Part shown: piece after piece, positions 1 through 10,847 of the stretch
How positions within the stretch are numbered: the first letter of the stretch is position 1
How the letters are laid out: every line of letters starts with the position of its first letter
From: an uncultured Oenococcus sp.
Lineage (GTDB): Bacteria; Bacillota; Bacilli; Lactobacillales; Lactobacillaceae
Direction of reading: 5' to 3'
DNA: 64,000 nt
Assembly: GCA_934229385.1 (NCBI GenBank)
Contig: CAKQDH010000005.1
Location: 1 to 64,000, forward strand
The notes under the pieces: generated by a model
The model's database searches: none
Told to the model about the DNA's origin: nothing
Seen by the model: the letters and a program-made list of their open reading frames with translations, nothing else
Made by a program: the position numbers and the translations under genes

Positions 1-51
1 CTCTCCCTTATAAATAATGAAATAGAAGAAGATAATAAAAATCAAACTTAA
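1..51 (+). CDS. 3' end of an unidentified gene (partial)
   Basis: Frame 1 is open from the window edge to a TAA at 49-51, giving 16 C-terminal residues that end in EEDNKNQT. A strong hairpin terminator overlaps the stop codon, which supports this being the real end of a gene. The tail is acidic and polar and too short to identify. Confidence 0.5.
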   Translation, partial: LSLINNEIEEDNKNQT

Positions 52-77
52 GCTGCCCTTTTAAAGGCAGCTTTTTT
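50..77 (+). terminator. Rho-independent terminator
   Basis: AAGCTGCC at 50-57 pairs with GGCAGCTT at 66-73 around an 8-base loop and is followed by a T run. It begins at the stop codon of the truncated gene at the window start. Confidence 0.85.
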
Positions 78-567
78 GATTATGAAATAATATGAGGGAC
101 CTTATATTTAAGAGGTTTTGTTAAATGTAAGGGTTGTATTTTAGTCTTATTTATTTTGGTGAAAGTTCTTTTTTTAATTTGTTTAAGTTTATGATAGTTT
201 ATACGGTATTAATGAAGAGTTTTTATTTTTTATTTTTTACTTTGTTTTTCTATCAGCTATAGTTTTTAACTAGATGAAAAATGATATCTATAAAAATATT
301 GGTTATAATAATTTTCTAGGGGTTTATTAGTTTAGTTAATCAGTTTAAAAAGATAAAACTTATCAATTTTTATGATTTAAAATTATTTGAAAAACTTTTA
401 ATTAAAAATTCTCAAGTGAGGAGAATTCTCTAATATTAAATTTGGGTAAAGTAAGTTTATATTATTTTTATATTTTAAAGTTTAATAGGTTTTTTTATAT
501 AGTATGCTTAAAAATAATTACACGATAGAGAAATAACTAACTTTAGAGATTTGAGTGAGGAAAATTT
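78..567. other. Gene-free AT-rich stretch
   Basis: About 490 bases with no convincing reading frame. A small dyad (AATTCTC at 407-413 against GAGAATT at 421-427) is the only local structure I noticed. The promoter of the downstream AI-2E transporter probably lies here, but I could not fix its boxes. Confidence 0.5.
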
Positions 568-1740
568 ATGAATAAACAAAACAGATGGGTTCGTTTTTGG
601 GGCGGAAATAGTCTTCTTTTTACGTTGTTAGCGTTAGGGATGATAGCGTTAGTAATTTTATTATATAGTAAAATTAGTTTTATTTTTCAACCCTTGATAG
701 TTACTTTAACTACTATTTTGCCTCCAATAGTTTTTGGTCTTGTTCTATTTTATCTTCTAGATCCTTTAATAAGATATTTTGAAAAATTTATAAATAGGAC
801 CTGGGTTATTTCTTTAATTTATATAATTATTTTAGGATTATTAATATTTGGAGGAATTGAATTAATTATTAATGCGCGAATCCAAATTGATATTTTTATT
901 AGACATTTTCCTAAAATATTACACGGGTTTCAACATAATATAGATAACATTTTTTCCAGCCTTCCTTTCACAGATGAAATTAGACATTATTTTACAAAAT
1001 TTAATTGGTCTGATTTAAAATTAAATAGCTCTATCGAAAAATATTTTAGAAATGGAATTCAAGGTTTTAGTGGAATTTTTTCAACTATTGGAGTAATAGG
1101 CTTAACTATCATAATGGCGCCAATTATAGCCTTTTTTTTACTTAGAGATAAAGAAAAATTTTTTAACTATGCAAAAGGCATCATTCCTCCTAATTTTAGA
1201 AATGATTTTAATGAATTAGCAAAAATTATTAATGATCAAGTAGGAGGATATCTTAAAGGGCAAATAATCACTTGTATTATTTTGGGCTTAATGTACTGGC
1301 CAAGTTTTGCAATTATCGGTTTACCTTATGCTGGAATTTTATCCTTATTAGCGGGTGTATTTAGTATTATACCTTATATTGGTTCTTTTGTAGCTTTTTT
1401 ACCAGGCTTAATTATTGGTTTTCAAATTTCTTTTTGGATGGCAGTTAAGTTTGTAATTGTTTGGTTTTTAATTCAAGTTATTCATGGTCATTTTGTTGTG
1501 CCTCCTATAATGGGGAAAACTGTTCAATTACATACGGTAACAATCTTATTAGTTTTGATAGTTATGGGTAATCTTTTAGGTGTTATTGGCATAATTTTTG
1601 GTATCCCTATATATTGTTTTATTAAAGCTTTCGTTATCTATTTATTTAGAAAATTTAAGAGAAGGTATAATTATTTTTATGGAAAATCTGGTAAATATAA
1701 GGATACATCTTTTTCTAAAACCAAGTATTTAAAAAAATAA
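568..1740 (+). CDS. AI-2E family transporter (PerM/TqsA-like membrane protein)
   Basis: The 390-residue polytopic membrane protein has the layout of the AI-2E exporter family: two N-terminal helices (about residues 15-65), a third helix near 80-105, a soluble segment around 110-170, and a hydrophobic C-terminal half of four to five helices ending near residue 375. Segments such as GGYLKGQ, PYIGSF and the P-I-Y near the C-terminus fit the family. A GTGAGGA ribosome site lies at 555-561. The family includes the E. coli autoinducer-2 exporter TqsA, but many members have other or unknown substrates, some linked to Na+/H+ antiport, so the cargo cannot be read from sequence. It appears to be transcribed alone. 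Confidence 0.85.
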   Translation: MNKQNRWVRFWGGNSLLFTLLALGMIALVILLYSKISFIFQPLIVTLTTILPPIVFGLVLFYLLDPLIRYFEKFINRTWVISLIYIIILGLLIFGGIELIINARIQIDIFIRHFPKILHGFQHNIDNIFSSLPFTDEIRHYFTKFNWSDLKLNSSIEKYFRNGIQGFSGIFSTIGVIGLTIIMAPIIAFFLLRDKEKFFNYAKGIIPPNFRNDFNELAKIINDQVGGYLKGQIITCIILGLMYWPSFAIIGLPYAGILSLLAGVFSIIPYIGSFVAFLPGLIIGFQISFWMAVKFVIVWFLIQVIHGHFVVPPIMGKTVQLHTVTILLVLIVMGNLLGVIGIIFGIPIYCFIKAFVIYLFRKFKRRYNYFYGKSGKYKDTSFSKTKYLKK

Positions 1741-1804
1741 ATTTCAATATATTTTTATTCAATGTTATATAAATATAAATAATAATTTAAAAAGGGAATA
1801 AACT

Positions 1805-2002
1805 ATGTTTGATAGGAAGAAGTTCATAATATTAGCTCAACAAAATAATAAAATGGGAGGCAAGTTCTTAATTTTAGTTGAAAAGAAAACTGGGAAAGAA
1901 TATTTATGTTCTTTTAATCATTTAGGAGAAGAAAATTTACGTCCATTGCTAGATAGTAATGGAAAAATAAAGGTAGATAAAAATCTGATTAGTAAAAAGT
2001 AG
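1805..2002 (+). CDS. Small DUF6440-like protein
   Basis: A 65-residue soluble protein preceded by an AGGGAA ribosome site at about 1793. The pattern of a lysine-rich start, an ILVEKKTGKEYL core and a PLLDSNGK segment near residues 47-54 resembles the small DUF6440 family of Firmicutes (ILVDKETGVNYL and PLLDKDGKP in members I recall). That family has no established function. The assignment is from memory of the motif and is moderate. It is a single gene downstream of the AI-2E transporter. Confidence 0.65.
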   Translation: MFDRKKFIILAQQNNKMGGKFLILVEKKTGKEYLCSFNHLGEENLRPLLDSNGKIKVDKNLISKK

Positions 2003-2092
2003 AATAATTTTTTTCTTTTTTATGAATAGTAGATACAATTAGAGATATATTGAAAAAATAAGATAGACGTTAAGAGAAATAATTATTAAAAA

Positions 2093-2126
2093 AAGCTAAT
2101 TTAATTTTTATAAATTAATTTTAGCT
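2093..2126. terminator. Imperfect AT-rich hairpin, possible terminator
   Basis: AAGCTAA at 2093-2099 pairs with TTAGCTT, and the stem is prolonged by AT-only pairs. It sits about 90 bases after the DUF6440-like gene. No clean T tract follows, so function is uncertain. Confidence 0.35.
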
Positions 2127-2242
2127 TAATCAATATTTTTCTTAATTAAATTTTATATTAGTTATTTTAATTGTATTTTAATAATTTTATCAGATAAGTT
2201 TCTAAAAAATGGAAAGCTAATAAATAATATAATATATATAAT

Positions 2243-2455
2243 ATGATATATATTTGGTTAATTATAATTTTAGTAGCTATAAGCATAATAAATTATTTTC
2301 TGAAGAAGAGAACTGAAAAATATAAATATATATCTCCTTCTAATAATAAAAGAATTTATTCATTAGGAATTATTTCAAAAATAACCCAAATTATAGAATT
2401 TATTGCAATCTTAATTTGGGTAATTATTTTTTTATATTTATACGTAGTTAAGTAA
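2243..2455 (+). CDS. Small membrane protein, unknown
   Basis: A 70-residue frame with two hydrophobic helices (about residues 2-18 and 48-67) separated by a basic, polar loop, which would give a hairpin with both ends on the same side. I do not recognise it. No good ribosome binding site precedes the ATG, and the region is AT-rich, so it may be a chance frame. The charge pattern of the loop and the clean helix ends favour a real small membrane protein. Confidence 0.4.
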   Translation: MIYIWLIIILVAISIINYFLKKRTEKYKYISPSNNKRIYSLGIISKITQIIEFIAILIWVIIFLYLYVVK

Positions 2456-2630
2456 AGTTAAAGTACTTTTAACTAAAATTGAGAAATTCTGCAAATATGA
2501 CAAATTTATTATTCAAATTGTCACTATATCGATATTAATTAATAATCACTTTCTTTATTTCTTTACATAATAAGTGCCTAATTTATTTTTTTATTATAGT
2601 GATTATTTAATCTTATATCTATTATTTAAT

Positions 2631-2651
2631 AAAAGATTAACGTAATCTTTT
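2631..2651 (-). terminator. Weak hairpin after the 2668-3021 gene
   Basis: AAAAGATTA at 2631-2639 pairs perfectly with TAATCTTTT at 2643-2651 around a 3-base loop. It lies just beyond the stop codon of the minus-strand gene. The stem has only one G-C pair per arm, so it is weak. Confidence 0.35.
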
Positions 2652-2667
2652 TAGTAAATTATTGTGT

Positions 2668-3021
2668 TTAAATTTGTGTGGGATAAATTTCATTTGTTTT
2701 TGATTTAACAGAAAAAGTAACAATTGTTATGTTATTAATATTTATTGCTTCTCCAATATCATCATTTATATTTGGTACATATAAAATATTATTAATTTTG
2801 GCAATGTTTTTTAGTTTTGGATTTTGTAACTTTAATTGTTTCCAAAAATTTTTAGAAGTTGTTGAATTATCTTTAAGATTTTTGCTTTCCGATTTATTTA
2901 ATACTTCTTTTAAAAAATTTTTTATAAATGTATTTTGTTCTTCTGTATATTTAAAAGGTATTTCTATTGTGCCACCATTGGCTAAATTAAATTGTACAAA
3001 TAGTTTTTTTGACTCGGACAT
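2668..3021 (-). CDS. Hypothetical protein
   Basis: A 117-residue soluble protein that I do not recognise. It starts MSESKKLFVQF, has an amphipathic lysine-rich centre (about residues 27-70) and a beta-rich C-terminus. An AGAAAGG ribosome site lies about 11 bases upstream of the ATG on the minus strand. That and the hydrophilic composition favour it over the overlapping plus-strand frame, which reads as a run of hydrophobic and Cys/Phe residues. Gene-free DNA surrounds it on the upstream side. Confidence 0.6.
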   Translation of the reverse strand: MSESKKLFVQFNLANGGTIEIPFKYTEEQNTFIKNFLKEVLNKSESKNLKDNSTTSKNFWKQLKLQNPKLKNIAKINNILYVPNINDDIGEAININNITIVTFSVKSKTNEIYPTQI

Positions 3022-5319
<2,298 letters not shown>

Positions 5320-5401
5320 ATTAATAAAAGCAATTTTTAAGATATATTTTTTAATAAAAAAGCTTATTTAGTTAAAAATTAGGAATTTATGTGTATAAAA
5401 T

Positions 5402-5425
5402 AGCCACTAGAAAAAACTAGTGGCT
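5402..5425. terminator. Hairpin between glpK and glpF
   Basis: GCCACTAG at 5403-5410 pairs perfectly with CTAGTGGC at 5417-5424 around six A. The tail is only partly T-rich on either strand. It may serve both the convergent glpK and glpF transcripts. Confidence 0.6.
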
Positions 5426-5460
5426 TATCTGTTTGTATACTTAAATGAAATAAAATATTT

Positions 5461-5506
5461 AACAAGTATTATGTTTATGAATTGCATAATACTTGTTTTT
5501 TATTTT
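5461..5506 (+). terminator. Rho-independent terminator after glpK
   Basis: A perfect 13-bp stem (AACAAGTATTATG at 5461-5473 with its complement at 5485-5497) is followed by a long T tract on the plus strand. It is the stronger of two hairpins downstream of glpK. Confidence 0.85.
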
Positions 5507-5623
5507 TTAGACACATTTTCTTTTTATAAAAAGTTACTATAGATTAAGAACCGGCTTATTTATTTCTAAGCTTATAAAATTTTTTCCTTGTTTTTAGGGG
5601 CTATATAAAATATAGTAAATTGG

Positions 5624-6331
5624 TTATTTAATTAAGAATTCTAATAAGGCGGCTAAAATACCTCCTACTAATGGTCCACACATTGGTACCCATGCATATT
5701 CCCAATGAGAACTACCTTTATTAGGTACCGGTAAAATCGTATGGGCAAAGCGAGGGGACCAATCACGAGCTGGATTTAAAGCAAAACCAGTTGTTCCTCC
5801 TAACGAAAGACCTACAGCCGCAATAACAAAACCTAATATTAAGGGTTTTAACCCGGTAGTAAAATCTCCTAAATTTAATAGAATGAAAACAAATGTAAAA
5901 GTTGCAATAATTTCACCTAAAAAATTAAAGAAGGGATTATTAATTGCGGGTAAGGTGGCAAATATCATTACAGTATTACCTTCTTTTTCTGTTTTAGTCG
6001 CTTTAAAATGTTGAAAATAATGTAATATTACTAAGGCTGCACCAATAAAAGCACCAATAAATTGACCTAATAGATAAGGTACTACCTGGCTCCATGGGAA
6101 AAAACCAAAGATTGCATAGCCAATTGTAATAGCGGGATTTAAATGTCCTTTTGCACCAAATTGCCCAGCTACATATACTCCAAAGGCAACAGCAAAAGCC
6201 CATGTTATACATATGTAAAACCAGTTATTTGCTTTAGCATAAGATTTATTTAATTTAAGAGCAGCAACACATCCGTCTCCCACTAGAATTAGTATGGTCG
6301 TTCCGAGTAACTCTCCCCAAAAACCATTCAT
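5624..6331 (-). CDS. glpF: Glycerol uptake facilitator (aquaglyceroporin)
   Basis: A 235-residue MIP-family channel with six transmembrane helices for facilitated glycerol diffusion across the membrane. Both half-helix motifs are intact: NPA at residues 65-67 and NPARD at 186-190. The Asp after the second NPAR is typical of glycerol-conducting rather than water-only channels. An AAGGTAA ribosome site precedes the ATG. It is the last gene of the minus-strand run dhaK-dhaL-dhaM-tpiA-glpF, 110 bases after tpiA, so it may be co-transcribed with the dihydroxyacetone kinase genes. Confidence 0.95.
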   Translation of the reverse strand: MNGFWGELLGTTILILVGDGCVAALKLNKSYAKANNWFYICITWAFAVAFGVYVAGQFGAKGHLNPAITIGYAIFGFFPWSQVVPYLLGQFIGAFIGAALVILHYFQHFKATKTEKEGNTVMIFATLPAINNPFFNFLGEIIATFTFVFILLNLGDFTTGLKPLILGFVIAAVGLSLGGTTGFALNPARDWSPRFAHTILPVPNKGSSHWEYAWVPMCGPLVGGILAALLEFLIK

Positions 6332-6441
6332 TTTTAATTTTTACCTTAATTTTTGATAAAGATTAATAAAAAATCTAAATCCCTTTCTTTAAATATAATT
6401 TAATAAATGATCGTTTAACGAATTTAGTTCAATATAAATTA

Positions 6442-7200
6442 TTATTCATTATAATTAACTAATTTTAAAAAGGAGGTAGGATCTAAACTAGCGCCACCTA
6501 CTAAGCCACCATCTATGTCTGTTTTTTTCATTAATTCTTTTATATTATTTGGGTTAACTGATCCTCCGTATAAAATCCGGGTACCTTCAGCAAGATTTTG
6601 ATTAAACAATTTAGCAATAGTGGATCTAATATGAGAGCATACTTCTTGTGCCTGATCTGGAGTAGCCGTATTTCCTGTACCGATAGCCCAAATTGGTTCA
6701 TAGGCAATAACAATTTTTTTAGCTTGATTTTCTTTTAAATTGTATAATGCACCTTCGATTTGGGTAGCTATAAAATCGTTAGTTTGTTTACTTTTGTGTT
6801 GCTCTAAACTTTCTCCTACACAAATAATAGGTTTTATATCATTACGAAAAAGGGCTTTAATTTTTTTATTTATTAATTTATCAGTCTCTTTTAAATATTT
6901 ACGGACTTCTGAATGGCCTAAAATACAATATTTAATTCCTATCTCCGATAAAGTTTTAGGGCTTGTTTGCCCGGTAAATGCTCCTTTATCTTCTACTGCA
7001 GCATTTTCAGCAGCCGGTATTAGATTAGAGCCCTTAGTAGCTTTTACTAAAGCGGATAAATCCACTGTTGGTGAGGCTATTATAGATTCTATTTTATTTG
7101 GGGAAGGTAAATTATCTTTTATTTGGTTTACAAAAGAAGAAGTTTCTTGAACGTTCATATTCATCTTCCAATTACCGGCAATAATTGTTTTTCTTGACAA
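6442..7200 (-). CDS. tpiA: Triosephosphate isomerase
   Basis: Interconverts dihydroxyacetone phosphate and glyceraldehyde 3-phosphate. The 252-residue TIM barrel has catalytic Lys12 in NWKMN, His96 in ILGHSE and Glu168 in [12 protein letters not shown] choose a TTG start at 7198-7200: it gives the canonical N-terminus [11 protein letters not shown] and sits 5 bases after GAGGTGA. The longer GTG-initiated frame would start inside that ribosome site. The gene follows dhaM by about 50 bases. It lies in the dihydroxyacetone operon rather than a gap-pgk-tpi-eno cluster, so it probably channels DhaKLM product into glycolysis. Whether it is the only tpiA copy cannot be seen here. Confidence 0.96.
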   Translation of the reverse strand: MSRKTIIAGNWKMNMNVQETSSFVNQIKDNLPSPNKIESIIASPTVDLSALVKATKGSNLIPAAENAAVEDKGAFTGQTSPKTLSEIGIKYCILGHSEVRKYLKETDKLINKKIKALFRNDIKPIICVGESLEQHKSKQTNDFIATQIEGALYNLKENQAKKIVIAYEPIWAIGTGNTATPDQAQEVCSHIRSTIAKLFNQNLAEGTRILYGGSVNPNNIKELMKKTDIDGGLVGGASLDPTSFLKLVNYNE

Positions 7201-7248
7201 AAAAATCACCTCTTTTTTAAATTTTTTTATAAAAAATGAGAACTTATT

Positions 7249-7617
7249 TTATTTTACCTTTAAGGGTTTTAATTGCTTTTCTACATCAGATAATTTTAAA
7301 CCAACTTGAAGAAGGGAAGCAGCTGTATAAGAGCCTTCAATGAAAGCTGAATTATATATATGAATTTTTTTATCAGACATTTCTTGAGCTAAGCCCAAAT
7401 TCATTTTTGCACTTCCTAAATCATAAAAAGCTAAAATTTCATCTGCTTTATTTTCTTTAAAAGCATCGTTTATTTTTTTAGCACTAGTGCCAATTTTATC
7501 ATCATCAGTGCCTCCAGCATAAGTAATAGAGACGTTTGCTGCTACTTGTTTTAATAGTTTAGGAATTCCCTTTGCAATATCTGGGACATGTGAGACTACA
7601 GTGATACCTAAAGTCAT
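7249..7617 (-). CDS. dhaM: Dihydroxyacetone kinase phosphotransfer subunit DhaM
   Basis: The 122-residue protein is a single EIIA-mannose-like domain. It receives phosphate from HPr and passes it to ADP bound on DhaL. His10, in VVSHVPDIAKG, is the expected phosphorylated residue. E. coli DhaM carries extra HPr- and EI-like domains. This one is the short Gram-positive form that relies on the general PTS proteins. Its ATG overlaps the dhaL stop codon by 4 bases (ATGA), so the two are translationally coupled, with an AAAGGAAT ribosome site. Confidence 0.93.
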   Translation of the reverse strand: MTLGITVVSHVPDIAKGIPKLLKQVAANVSITYAGGTDDDKIGTSAKKINDAFKENKADEILAFYDLGSAKMNLGLAQEMSDKKIHIYNSAFIEGSYTAASLLQVGLKLSDVEKQLKPLKVK

Positions 7618-8201
7618 AAGATTCCTTTCGTGTTAAGTAAAGATGTAAATAAATATCCACTAGAAACTGCGCCTGGGTCTAAATGTCCAGTAGAACGTTT
7701 TCCTAGATAAGAAGCACGCCCTTTCTTTGCTACCATATCTTTAGTGCTATTTATAGAATCATCTATAACTTTTTGTGTTAATTTATTCTTTTTGAGAGCT
7801 GAAATGACCGGTTCCCATACGTCAACCATGGTTTTATCCCCTTGTTTTGCAGCTCCCCGCATTTTAACACCCTTAAGAGCGCTATCTAATAAGTCTGCAA
7901 GATTGGGGGCATCAGTACTTTTTTTGGCCATTTCAAGGAAGGCTGTCCCATATAAAGGACCAGAAGCTCCTCCTACTTTACTTATAAGTGCCATTGCTAC
8001 AGATCTAAAAGCTGTTTTTAAATCTTTTGGTTTATTAGATTTTAAAGAGTCTTGAATTGCTTTAACACCTCGGGCCATATTATTGCCATGATCACCATCA
8101 CCAATAGGAGTGTCAAGCTCACTCAAGTATTTCTTTTTTTCGATGATTTTTTGTGAAAAAGAAGTTATCCATTTTTGAAAATTTTCTGTTGTTAATGTCA
8201 T
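7614..8201 (-). CDS. dhaL: Dihydroxyacetone kinase ADP-binding subunit DhaL
   Basis: The 195-residue all-helical subunit holds ADP as a fixed cofactor. ADP is rephosphorylated by DhaM, and the phosphate then moves to dihydroxyacetone on DhaK. The Mg-binding aspartates Asp30, Asp35 and Asp37 are present in TPIGDGDHGNN, and the GGASGPLYGT loop lies near residues 77-86. These match the PTS-dependent DhaL family. It lies between dhaK (24-base gap) and dhaM (4-base overlap). Confidence 0.94.
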   Translation of the reverse strand: MTLTTENFQKWITSFSQKIIEKKKYLSELDTPIGDGDHGNNMARGVKAIQDSLKSNKPKDLKTAFRSVAMALISKVGGASGPLYGTAFLEMAKKSTDAPNLADLLDSALKGVKMRGAAKQGDKTMVDVWEPVISALKKNKLTQKVIDDSINSTKDMVAKKGRASYLGKRSTGHLDPGAVSSGYLFTSLLNTKGIL

Positions 8202-8225
8202 ATTTGGATTAAGCCTTTCTTTTAT

Positions 8226-9221
8226 TTACCATGCAATTGTTTCTACAGGATAATTAAGGTATTTTAACCACTTATCTTTTTTAAGTTCAAAGACGGTTAA
8301 AGAAATACCTGCCATATCAATAGAGGTTAAATAATTACCTACTTTTATAAAAGCAGGCTTTATATTTTTTGTTTTTAATTGGTTAAGGACGTCTCGACTA
8401 AAAATATACTGTTCCATTAAAGGTGTGGCACCCATTCCATTTACTAAAACAGCGTATTTGTTAGAAGAATTTAAATGCATTGAAGCATCAATTTTGTTTA
8501 ATAATTCTTTTACTAAATCTTTTGAAGGTTTAATTTTTTCGCGCCTGTACCCTGGTTCACTATGTATCCCGACACCATATTCGATTTCATCTTCTTTCAA
8601 TTCGAAGCCAGGTTTCCCGTCCTCGGGGACTGTAGCTGCAGAAAGTGCTACTCCGATAGTATTAATGTTTGGTAAAACCGCTTTTGCCAAGTCTTCAATT
8701 TCATCAAGGCTAGCCCCTCTATCCGCAGCTGCCCCTAAGATTTTATGCATGAAAACAGTTCCGGCTACTCCTCGTTTACCTTGTGTAAAACTACTGTTTT
8801 CAACAGCAATGTCATCATCTACAACAATTCTTTTAACTTTAATATTGTCTGCTGAGGCCATGTCTTTAGCCATATCAAAATTCATGACATCGCCAGAATA
8901 GTTTTTTACAATTAAAAACACTCCTTTTCCATGATCAGCTCTTTTGATTGCCTCATATATTTGGTCTGGGGTAGGGGAGGTAAAAACTTGTCCTGAAACA
9001 GCTGCACTTAACATGCCTTTACCAACATATCCAGCGTGTGCAGGTTCATGACCGCTTCCTCCTCCACCGACAAGGCCAACTTTATCTTTCATAGAGTTTT
9101 CATCACTACGAATAACGCCTTCAGTCTTTGGGATTAATTTAACAAATTGTGGATACGATCGTACTAACCCTTCCATCATTTCTGGAACAACGTTTTGGGG
9201 GTCATTAATAATTTTTTTCAC
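8226..9221 (-). CDS. dhaK: Dihydroxyacetone kinase substrate-binding subunit DhaK
   Basis: The 331-residue subunit binds dihydroxyacetone covalently as a hemiaminal. His220 (in YGVGIHSEPG) is the expected binding histidine, and His58 (GGGSGHEPAH) and Asp111 (SGDVMNF) match the other active-site residues of the family. Translation probably starts at GTG 9219-9221, with AAAGGAG seven bases upstream. It is the first gene of the minus-strand operon. The divergent gldA supplies dihydroxyacetone from glycerol. Two CRE-like sites lie in the shared intergenic region. Confidence 0.95.
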   Translation of the reverse strand: MKKIINDPQNVVPEMMEGLVRSYPQFVKLIPKTEGVIRSDENSMKDKVGLVGGGGSGHEPAHAGYVGKGMLSAAVSGQVFTSPTPDQIYEAIKRADHGKGVFLIVKNYSGDVMNFDMAKDMASADNIKVKRIVVDDDIAVENSSFTQGKRGVAGTVFMHKILGAAADRGASLDEIEDLAKAVLPNINTIGVALSAATVPEDGKPGFELKEDEIEYGVGIHSEPGYRREKIKPSKDLVKELLNKIDASMHLNSSNKYAVLVNGMGATPLMEQYIFSRDVLNQLKTKNIKPAFIKVGNYLTSIDMAGISLTVFELKKDKWLKYLNYPVETIAW

Positions 9222-9279
9222 AACAAAACTCCTTTCTCTCTTCCTATTGTAATATAACCAGATTTAATTTTAATTTTTC

Positions 9280-9294
9280 GTGGAAACGAGTTCA
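9280..9294. promoter_or_regulatory. CRE-like site upstream of dhaK
   Basis: GTGGAAACGAGTTCA matches 13 of 15 positions of the CcpA consensus WTGNAANCGNWNNCW, by my own count. It lies about 60 bases upstream of dhaK in the dhaK/gldA divergent region, where catabolite repression of glycerol use is expected. Confidence 0.5.
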
Positions 9295-9432
9295 ATAAAA
9301 TAAAAAATTATTTATTAAGATCGGTTAAATTTATTTACTCAATAGACTTAATTTTTAATTGGCTTAAATATTTTTATTAATTGAAATTTAATTTGAATCT
9401 GGAATATTTTTCATTTATTAATTCTTTAAAAA

Positions 9433-9447
9433 CAGAAAGCGCTGTCA
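9433..9447. promoter_or_regulatory. CRE-like site between dhaK and gldA
   Basis: CAGAAAGCGCTGTCA matches 13 of 15 CRE consensus positions and is partly palindromic. A second AGCGCT core occurs at 9496-9501, 58 bases further on towards gldA. CcpA, or another LacI-family regulator, may bind the pair. Confidence 0.5.
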
Positions 9448-9558
9448 TATAATAGGAAGGTGCCAATTTAATATAAAAGTGTTTGAAAATTATTCAGCGC
9501 TTGGTATACGTTTTATATTGCATTTGGTTTTATATATAATTTGGAGGTTAATATAAAA

Positions 9559-10725
9559 ATGAGTAAGGATATGCTATTTGTTAGTCCGGATAAATATCTT
9601 CAGGGAGCAGGGATTTTGGAAAGATCAGCTCAGTATTTTCAGCCTTTAGGAAAGAAGATCCTTTTAATTGCTGATAAGGTTGTCTGGGGAGTTGCCGGAA
9701 ATGATCTTCTTTCTTATTTACAAAAAGAAGATTTTGATGTAAAAAAGGTCGTTTTTCATGGTGAATCTTCAGCTGATGAAATAAGCAGAATTGGTAAAAT
9801 TGCTGATGAAAATAATAGTGAAGTAATAGTTGGTCTAGGGGGAGGCAAAACCCTTGATACCGCTAAAGGGGTTGCTGATATAGCAGAATCTAAATTAGTA
9901 ATAGCTCCTACCCAAGCTTCTGCTGATGCCCCTACAGCTGGTTTGTCTGTTATTTATGATGATGATGGAACTTTTGCTGGTTATCGATATTATAAGAGGC
10001 ATAGTGATTTAGTCCTTTTAGATACTAAAGTAGTTGCAAATGCTCCGGTTAGGGGTTTAGTTTCTGGAATTGGTGATGCTATGGCAACCAACATTGAAGC
10101 AAAGCAAGCTGCAAAAAGCTTTGGCCGTACTTTTAATGGCAAGGGAGGTGTCCCAACTTTAGCAGGTCAAGCTATTGCGGATGCTTGTGAGAAAACTTTG
10201 TGGAAATATTCTTATGAAGCAGTGGAATCTAGTAAAAAGAATTTGCCTACCCCAGCTTTAGAACATGTTGCAGAAGCCAATACCCTTCTTTCTGGTTTAG
10301 GATTTGAAAATGGTGGACTTGCAGCAGCCCATGCGATTCAAGATGGTTTCACAGCTATTAAGGGTGATATTCATAAATTAACTCATGGTGAAAAGGTTGC
10401 TTTTGGAACTATGACTCAATTAGTTTTACAAGCTGCTTCTCATGAAGAACTTGAAAAATATACTAAGTTTTATTTGACGCTTGGTCTTCCTGTTACGCTT
10501 GAAAGTACTCATTTAGATGAAATAACAGAAGAAGAATTTTATAAGATTGGTAAAAAATCTGTTGACCCGGCTGAAACTATTTTTAATATGCCATTTAAAA
10601 TTACGCCAGAGATGGTAGTTAACGCTATGAAAGCCGCTTCGGAATTTGCAAATAATTATGCAGCAACTCATGATATAAAGCCAATTTTTGTAAACAAAGT
10701 TTTACAAAAGAAAGTAACCCAATAA
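9559..10725 (+). CDS. gldA: Glycerol dehydrogenase (NAD, metal-dependent)
   Basis: Oxidises glycerol to dihydroxyacetone with NAD+. The 388-residue protein belongs to the iron/zinc alcohol dehydrogenase superfamily. Metal ligands Asp173, His258 and His276 sit in GIGDAMA, AAAHAIQDG and LTHGEKVAFG, almost the same numbering as the Bacillus enzyme. The GGGKTLDTAKG loop near residues 94-104 binds NAD. The ATG at 9559 (MSKDMLF) is preferred. A longer TTG-initiated frame would start on the GGAGG ribosome site at 9542-9546. It is divergent from dhaKLM, so the two halves of the oxidative glycerol branch share one control region. Confidence 0.95.
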   Translation: MSKDMLFVSPDKYLQGAGILERSAQYFQPLGKKILLIADKVVWGVAGNDLLSYLQKEDFDVKKVVFHGESSADEISRIGKIADENNSEVIVGLGGGKTLDTAKGVADIAESKLVIAPTQASADAPTAGLSVIYDDDGTFAGYRYYKRHSDLVLLDTKVVANAPVRGLVSGIGDAMATNIEAKQAAKSFGRTFNGKGGVPTLAGQAIADACEKTLWKYSYEAVESSKKNLPTPALEHVAEANTLLSGLGFENGGLAAAHAIQDGFTAIKGDIHKLTHGEKVAFGTMTQLVLQAASHEELEKYTKFYLTLGLPVTLESTHLDEITEEEFYKIGKKSVDPAETIFNMPFKITPEMVVNAMKAASEFANNYAATHDIKPIFVNKVLQKKVTQ

Positions 10726-10750
10726 ATTTATTAGAAAATAAATTTATTGA

Positions 10751-10791
10751 AAAAGAGCATGGAGGTATTTTTAGTTTCTTGCTCTTTTTTT
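10751..10791 (+). terminator. Rho-independent terminator after gldA
   Basis: AAAAGAGCA at 10751-10759 pairs with TGCTCTTTT at 10780-10788 and runs into a T tract. The loop is about 20 bases. Confidence 0.75.
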
Positions 10792-10805
10792 ATTATCTTA
10801 GTTTT

Positions 10806-10833
10806 AAAAAAAACAAATCTGTGAGATTTGTTT
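10806..10833 (-). terminator. Rho-independent terminator after the MarR gene
   Basis: AAACAAATCT at 10811-10820 pairs with AGATTTGTTT at 10824-10833 around a 3-base loop. On the minus strand the stem is followed by a T run, just past the MarR stop codon. Confidence 0.8.
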
Positions 10834-10847
10834 ATAAAATATGTTAT

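Noticed and set aside
2243..2455. Toxin of a type I toxin-antitoxin system (small hydrophobic protein)
   Set aside because: Two helices with a long polar loop and no visible antisense RNA promoter or repeat. Kept only as an unknown small membrane protein.
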